A stretch of 64,000 nucleotides of DNA from positions 310,001 through 374,000 of the forward strand of contig NZ_RXFQ01000001.1 in NCBI RefSeq assembly GCF_003951285.1, given 5' to 3'. This document shows, one piece after another, positions 58,365-64,000 of this stretch (its first letter is position 1; every line of letters begins with the position of its first letter). The notes under the pieces are model-generated. The model made no database searches and was not told where the DNA came from. It was given only the letters and a program-made list of their open reading frames with translations. The stretch is from Variovorax beijingensis (lineage in GTDB: Bacteria > Pseudomonadota > Gammaproteobacteria > Burkholderiales > Burkholderiaceae_C). The position numbers and the translations under genes were made by a program.

Positions 58365-59604
58365 CCCGGCCCCCGCGCGCGGATGGCTCGCGCTGCTGTG
58401 CGCGAGCCGGCTGCTGCAGGCCATGGTGGTCACCGCCTATTCCGGCGTGCTGCCTTTCATGATGGCCGACTGGCACATGACGGCCGCGCAGGCCGGCTCG
58501 ATCCAGAGTGCATGGCACGTCGGCTACATGAGCTCGCTGTTCGCCGTGGGCCTCTTGGCCGACCGCTACGGCCCGCACCGCGTCTTCTTCATCGGCAGCG
58601 CGATCAGCGCATGCTCGGCACTGGCCTTTGCCGCCCTCGCGCATGACCATCTTTCGGCGCTGCTGCTCTACGGCCTGGCCGGGCTGTGCGCGGGCGCCTC
58701 GTACACGCCGGGCCTGCAGCTGCTCGCGCGCAACGCCGAGCCTGCCGTGCGCGGCCGGGCGATGGGTCTCTTCCTTGGCGCGGCGTCGATGGGCTACGCC
58801 TTGTCGCTGGCGGTGGTGGCGGCCTTCAGCCATGCCCAGCACTGGAGGCTCGGCCTGCTGGCGGCGGCGGGCTGCACCTTCGCGGGTGCGCTGCTGACGG
58901 TGCCGGCGCTGCGGCGCATGCGGCCGCCCACGCCGCCCGCCGGCACGGGAACGCCGCGCGAAGGCACCTGGCACGCGCTGGCCGAGACGGTGCGCGACAA
59001 GCCGGCCATGGCCGGCAACTGGGCCTATGCCTTTCACTGCTGGGAGCTGATGGCCCTGTGGGCCTGGCTGCCGGCCTACCTGGTCGCCTCGGCCGGCGGC
59101 ACCGCGCCGTGGCAGGGCGCGGGCATTGCGCTGGCGGCGTTCGCGCACCTGGTGAGCGTGTTCGGCAGCATCGGGGGCGGCGCGGCGTCCGACCGCTTCG
59201 GCCGCGCACGCATCATGATGGCCGCCACGCTCACGAGCCTGTGCATGTCCTTCGCGTTCGGCTGGATGTGGACCTGGCCGCTGTGGTTGCTGGCCGCGAT
59301 GGCCGCCATCTACAACCTGCTGGCAATCGCGGACTCTTCGGTCTATTCGACTGCGCTGGCCGACGTGGTGGCGCCGCACCGGCTGGGCGTGGCGTACTCG
59401 GTGCGCTCGGTGATGGGCTTCGGCGCGGGCGCGCTCAGCCCCTGGGTGTTCGGCCTGGCGCTGGACTGGGGACAGACGCGCTTCGGCCTCGGCAGCACTT
59501 GCAGCTGGGTGGCGGCATGGAGCTCGGTCGGGTTTGGCGCGCTGCTGGGACCGTGGATGATCGTGCGCTTCGGCCGGCTGGAGCGCGGCCGGCGTGCGCG
59601 GTGA
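58351..59604 (+). CDS. MFS transporter
   Basis: A 417-residue permease with about 12 helices. After helix 2 the loop LADRYGPHRVFFIG is the MFS signature; a second copy SDRFGRARIMMAA follows helix 8. The start is GTG at 58351 (MHCADPAPARGWLALLC), inside the end of the acetyltransferase gene in another frame; no ATG lies before the first helix. The 14-bp overlap suggests coupled translation. It belongs to the nitrate/nitrite- or CynX-like broad group; the substrate is unknown. Confidence 0.85.
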   Translation: MHCADPAPARGWLALLCASRLLQAMVVTAYSGVLPFMMADWHMTAAQAGSIQSAWHVGYMSSLFAVGLLADRYGPHRVFFIGSAISACSALAFAALAHDHLSALLLYGLAGLCAGASYTPGLQLLARNAEPAVRGRAMGLFLGAASMGYALSLAVVAAFSHAQHWRLGLLAAAGCTFAGALLTVPALRRMRPPTPPAGTGTPREGTWHALAETVRDKPAMAGNWAYAFHCWELMALWAWLPAYLVASAGGTAPWQGAGIALAAFAHLVSVFGSIGGGAASDRFGRARIMMAATLTSLCMSFAFGWMWTWPLWLLAAMAAIYNLLAIADSSVYSTALADVVAPHRLGVAYSVRSVMGFGAGALSPWVFGLALDWGQTRFGLGSTCSWVAAWSSVGFGALLGPWMIVRFGRLERGRRAR

Positions 59605-59623
59605 GCTTCGCCGCTCCGCCAGC

Positions 59624-60886
59624 CTACTCCCCGAGCAGCTCCCCGATCGGCTGCAGGTCTTCGACCCGGTCGCAGATCGACTTGATCACCATGGTGATCG
59701 GAATGCCCAGCAGCAGCCCCCACACGCCCCAGAGCCAGCCCCAGAAGATCACCCCCACGAACACGGCCACCGGGTTCATGCGGCTGGTGCGGCTGGTGAG
59801 CCAGGGCATCAGCAGGTTGCCGACCAGCGTATGGATGGCGAGCGACACGCCACCCACCAGGATGCCCATCTCCAGGCTGTTGAACTGCAGGAAGGCCACC
59901 AGCCCAGCGGCCACCATCACGATCACCGAGCCGACGTAGGGAATGAGGTTGGTCACGCCCGCGATGATTCCCCACACGGCGGCGTTCTCGACCCCGATGG
60001 CCCAGAAGGCAAGGCCGGTCGTCACGCCCACCAGCGCGCTGATCAGGATCTGCACCAGCAGGTAGCGCTCGATGTTGCGGGTGATGTCGTCGAGCACATG
60101 CACCGTGACCTTCTTCTTCTGCAGGCTCGGCCCGGTGATCTTGATCAGCTTGCGCCGGAAGGTGTCGCCCGAGCACAGCGCGAAGTAGGTCAGGAAGGCG
60201 ACCAGCGTGAGCTGCCCGATCGCCTCGAGCAGGCCGACGGTGCCGCTCAGCAGGTAGTCGCGCACATTGAAGGACGGCCGCTCGATGACCACGCGTGCGA
60301 CACCCTTGCGGGCCGCGACGCGCGCGGAGTTTTCCTCGGCCGCCTTTTCAAGCTGCGCGGCCGCCTGCTGCACGTTTTCGAGCGGCGTGGCGCTGGCGCT
60401 CTTGCTCCTGCGCACGGCCTGCCCCAGTTTCTGGGCCGCGACGGGCAGCGATTCGACCAGTTGCGTGGCGCTGCCCGAGAGCGAGTAGCCGGTCCAGCCC
60501 AGGCCGCCGAACAGGCCGACGAGGATCAGCGCCGCGCCGATCCAGCGCGGCAGCCGCAAGCGGTGCAGCCGCTCGACCAGCGGCGACAGCGCGTAGGTCA
60601 GGAGCAGGCTCAGCATCAGCGGAATGAACACGGCCTGGCCCCATCGCAGTGCGAAGACACCAGCCAGCACGGCGAGCACCACCAGCGAGGCGCTGCGCAC
60701 GTCGACCGGCATGTTCAGCAGCAGGCGTTCCGGTTCCGGCCGCAGCTCGGGCGGCACGGCTTCGGGCGGGGACGCCAGCACGGGTTCCGGCGGCACCTCG
60801 GCGGGGGGCTCCGCCGGCGATGGCGGCGGCTCCGGGGGCGGCTGCGCGGCCGGGGCATCGCCGGCCGGTTTGTGGTCATCGGTCAT
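59624..60886 (-). CDS. AI-2E family (PerM-like) membrane protein
   Basis: A 420-residue protein: a Pro-rich cytoplasmic leader (about 1-58), then eight or so helices with the family pattern SLLLTYALSPLVERLHRL early and NLIPYVGSVIVMVAAGLVAF and LLGIPITMVIKSI late. A coiled segment (about 150-205) lies between. Family members are proposed to export autoinducer-2 or act as Na+/H+ antiporters; the substrate here cannot be inferred. The ATG at 60886 overlaps the stop of the response-regulator gene by 4 bp, so the three genes form one operon. Confidence 0.88.
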   Translation of the reverse strand: MTDDHKPAGDAPAAQPPPEPPPSPAEPPAEVPPEPVLASPPEAVPPELRPEPERLLLNMPVDVRSASLVVLAVLAGVFALRWGQAVFIPLMLSLLLTYALSPLVERLHRLRLPRWIGAALILVGLFGGLGWTGYSLSGSATQLVESLPVAAQKLGQAVRRSKSASATPLENVQQAAAQLEKAAEENSARVAARKGVARVVIERPSFNVRDYLLSGTVGLLEAIGQLTLVAFLTYFALCSGDTFRRKLIKITGPSLQKKKVTVHVLDDITRNIERYLLVQILISALVGVTTGLAFWAIGVENAAVWGIIAGVTNLIPYVGSVIVMVAAGLVAFLQFNSLEMGILVGGVSLAIHTLVGNLLMPWLTSRTSRMNPVAVFVGVIFWGWLWGVWGLLLGIPITMVIKSICDRVEDLQPIGELLGE

Positions 60887-61629
60887 CGCGCCTCCTTCAG
60901 CACTTCGCGCACTGCAGCCAATTGTCGCCGCGACACCGCAACCGGTTCGGGAATCGCGTCGAGCCGCAGGGCCCAGCCTTCGGCGTCTTCCCCGTCGTCG
61001 TATTTCTCGAGTGCGCGGATGGCCGAGCGCGCCACCAGCGCATTGCGGTGCACGCGCAGGAAGCGCGTGGGATAGCGCTCCTCGAATTCGTTCAGCGAAC
61101 CGTCCAGGATGTGGCTGCGCGTGGCGGTGCGCACCGTGAGGTACTTGTACTCGGACTTCAGGTAGAGCACCTCCGACAGCGGCACCCGCTCGGCGCGGCC
61201 GCGGTCCTGGATGAGCACGCTTTCCTGCAGCGCGTCGGCCTGCAGCGCGCGCCGCTCCTTCAGGAAGCGCTCGGCCTTCTGCAGCGCCTGCTGAAGGCGC
61301 TCGGCGCGCACCGGCTTGGTCAGGTAGTCGACCGCGTCGAGGTCGAAGGCGGTCACGGCATGCGCCGCATGGGCGGTGACGAACACCACGGCCGGCGCAT
61401 CGGCCCGCCCCCGCAGGGCGCGCGCCACCTCGATGCCGTCGACGCCGGGCATGTGGACGTCGAGCAGCACCAGGTCGAGCGCCATGCTCTCCAGGTGCCG
61501 CTGCGCCTCGGCGCCCTGGGCGGCCTCGGCCACCACTTCGGCGGCAGGCGAGCGGCAGTCGCGCAGCAGCGTGCGCAGGCGCGAGCGGGCCAGGGCTTCG
61601 TCGTCAACGATCAGGGTCTTCAGAGTCAT
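60883..61629 (-). CDS. algR: LytTR-type response regulator (AlgR-like)
   Basis: A 248-residue regulator. The receiver domain (1-120) has the acidic pocket VDDE (8-11), the phospho-acceptor Asp57 in LVLLDVHMPGVDG and the lysine of YLTKPVRAE. The C-terminal LytTR DNA-binding domain (about 145-245) shows LYLKSEYKYLTVRT and FLRVHRNALVARSAI. AlgR of Pseudomonas, which controls alginate, pili and virulence, has this layout and a kinase of the same type next door. The start at 61629 overlaps the kinase gene by 4 bp. Confidence 0.92.
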   Translation of the reverse strand: MTLKTLIVDDEALARSRLRTLLRDCRSPAAEVVAEAAQGAEAQRHLESMALDLVLLDVHMPGVDGIEVARALRGRADAPAVVFVTAHAAHAVTAFDLDAVDYLTKPVRAERLQQALQKAERFLKERRALQADALQESVLIQDRGRAERVPLSEVLYLKSEYKYLTVRTATRSHILDGSLNEFEERYPTRFLRVHRNALVARSAIRALEKYDDGEDAEGWALRLDAIPEPVAVSRRQLAAVREVLKEAR

Positions 61630-62726
61630 GATTCGGCGGGAATGGCAATGCGCACGCGGTAGTTCTTCTGGTCCATGCCGGCGCTGAACTGCATCTGCAT
61701 GTCGTGCAGGAGCCGCAGCCGGTCCCGCACGTTGGCCAATGCAATGCCATGGCCGCGCGGCAGGGGCTCGTCGGCCCAGCGCAAGGGCGGCAGGCTGTTG
61801 ACCACCTCGATCACCACCACGCTGCCGCGGCGCTCGGTGCGGATGCGCAGCTTGGCGCCCTCGGGACTGGGCTCCACGCCGTGCTTGATGGCATTTTCGA
61901 CCAGCGGCTGCAGCAGCAATGGCGGCAGCCGCGCGCTGCTGGCCGCGGCATCGAGGTCCCAGCGGATACGCAACCGGTCGCCGAAGCGCACCTGCTCGAT
62001 GGCCAGGTAGCGCTCGGCCAGCGCAATCTCGTCGGCCAGCGTGCCCGATTCCCCCGGATCGGCCAGCGCCTGGCGGAACAGCTCGGCCAGGTCTTCGAGC
62101 ATGGTCTCGGCCTTGGCGGGCTCCTCCCGCACCAGCGCGATGGCGCTGTTGAGCGTGTTGAACAAAAAGTGGGGGCGGATGCGCGACTGCAGCTCTTCCA
62201 GCCGCGCCGTCATGGCGGCCGGCGTCTGGCCGCGCGCGCGCAGCACCATCGCCGCCATCACCATGCCTGCGATGAAGGCACCCGCCACGGCGCTGGCGAG
62301 CCACGGCGCCGTGCCCAGCACGCCGGTCAGCCGCAAGAGGCCGCAGCCATAGAGCGAGGAAACGGCACCCAGCGCGGCACCGGCCGCGTACTGCGCCTGG
62401 CGCGGCAGCCGCCCGAGCGGCTTCTTGAGCCCGCAGGCCGCCACCAGCCACAGCAGCGTGGCAGGCAGCGCGCCGCCCGTGACGGTGGCGGTCTGCACCA
62501 GCCATTCGCCGGGGGAGGACGACACGAACAGCGTGGCAGTCGCCACCAGCGCCTCCACGAAGAGCACCGCGCGCAGCACCACCCCGATCTGGCAGGCGTC
62601 GAACAGCCCGGGGCTGCCGCGCGCGGGCAAACGCCCTCTTTCCGGCGGGGCCGCAGGCGTGGGGGTGGAGGTGGCCGATAAAATCGCCGGATTGCGCATC
62701 ACAGATACATCGGGTAACCGACCCAT
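61626..62726 (-). CDS. algZ: LytS/AlgZ-type sensor histidine kinase
   Basis: About 366 residues. Four hydrophobic segments (near 48-68, 82-100, 114-135, 143-163) are followed by a His-kinase domain of the PF06580 type: His186 in [14 protein letters not shown], the N box [14 protein letters not shown] and the G box [14 protein letters not shown]. It has no periplasmic sensor domain, like AlgZ/FimS. The ATG at 62726 has GAGG six bases before; an ATG at 62699 lacks a ribosome site. It is divergent from argH with only 22 bp between start codons. Confidence 0.9.
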   Translation of the reverse strand: MGRLPDVSVMRNPAILSATSTPTPAAPPERGRLPARGSPGLFDACQIGVVLRAVLFVEALVATATLFVSSSPGEWLVQTATVTGGALPATLLWLVAACGLKKPLGRLPRQAQYAAGAALGAVSSLYGCGLLRLTGVLGTAPWLASAVAGAFIAGMVMAAMVLRARGQTPAAMTARLEELQSRIRPHFLFNTLNSAIALVREEPAKAETMLEDLAELFRQALADPGESGTLADEIALAERYLAIEQVRFGDRLRIRWDLDAAASSARLPPLLLQPLVENAIKHGVEPSPEGAKLRIRTERRGSVVVIEVVNSLPPLRWADEPLPRGHGIALANVRDRLRLLHDMQMQFSAGMDQKNYRVRIAIPAES

Positions 62727-62748
62727 TATTGCCTCTACCACGGCTCCC

Positions 62749-64000
<1,252 letters not shown>

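Overview
The window is GC-rich chromosomal DNA from a beta-proteobacterium of the order Burkholderiales. Gene order and protein sequences point to Comamonadaceae, most probably Variovorax or a close relative; that is an inference from recognition, not a database result. It is almost wholly coding, mainly conserved core genes in tight operons with many 1- to 14-bp overlaps. I see no rRNA, tRNA, CRISPR array, insertion sequence, phage or integrase.

Layout. (1) 1-5259, + strand: the end of fimV, then truA-trpF-trpB-trpA-accD (pseudouridine synthase, last steps of tryptophan synthesis, acetyl-CoA carboxylase beta subunit). (2) 5272-10022: yggT divergent from a LON-domain gene, then lysS followed by an Hsp70-like gene and an HExxH metallopeptidase gene. 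(3) 10030-29482, - strand: a continuous 19-kb run. In transcription order it is yceD, rpmF-plsX-fabH-fabD-fabG-acpP-fabF (fatty-acid and phospholipid synthesis), a ygfX-like gene, rpoE-rseA-rseB-mucD (envelope-stress sigma factor, its regulators and a periplasmic protease), a 522-bp non-coding gap, lepA-lepB, a DUF4845 gene, rnc-era-recO-pdxJ-acpS-nagZ. (4) 29568-32067, + strand: maf, an RsmI-like methylase and an MFS transporter. (5) 32089-35293, - strand: rluC-gph-Rieske protein-sppA. (6) 35853-39071, + strand: rne after a 559-bp structured leader. (7) 39182-43272, - strand: hemC-hemD-hemX-hemY, divergent from ppc (43355-46198, +). (8) 46382-59604: a more accessory block with a small membrane protein, an 8.2-kb ndvB-like cyclic glucan synthase, an unknown membrane protein, two MFS transporters, a LysR regulator and a GNAT acetyltransferase. 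(9) 59624-64000: an AI-2E-family membrane protein gene coupled to an AlgR/AlgZ-type two-component system, divergent from argH, which runs off the right edge.

Functional links. Ribosome maturation (L32, LepA, Era, RNase III), lipid supply (Fab/Pls genes, ACP and its activator AcpS) and envelope quality control (RpoE/RseA/RseB/MucD, signal peptidase I) are joined in one transcriptional direction. Two envelope-control systems (RpoE-type and AlgZR-type) and a periplasmic glucan synthase lie in the same window.

No clearly new multi-gene system is visible. The best leads are a candidate short RNA with a strong terminator between mucD and lepA, a perfect 14-bp inverted repeat whose loop holds the ndvB start codon, an Hsp70/metallopeptidase pair, the structured rne leader, and the separation of argH-algZ-algR from hemCD, which adjoin in Pseudomonas. 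Start sites were chosen from Shine-Dalgarno signals, overlaps and family length, and are noted where uncertain.
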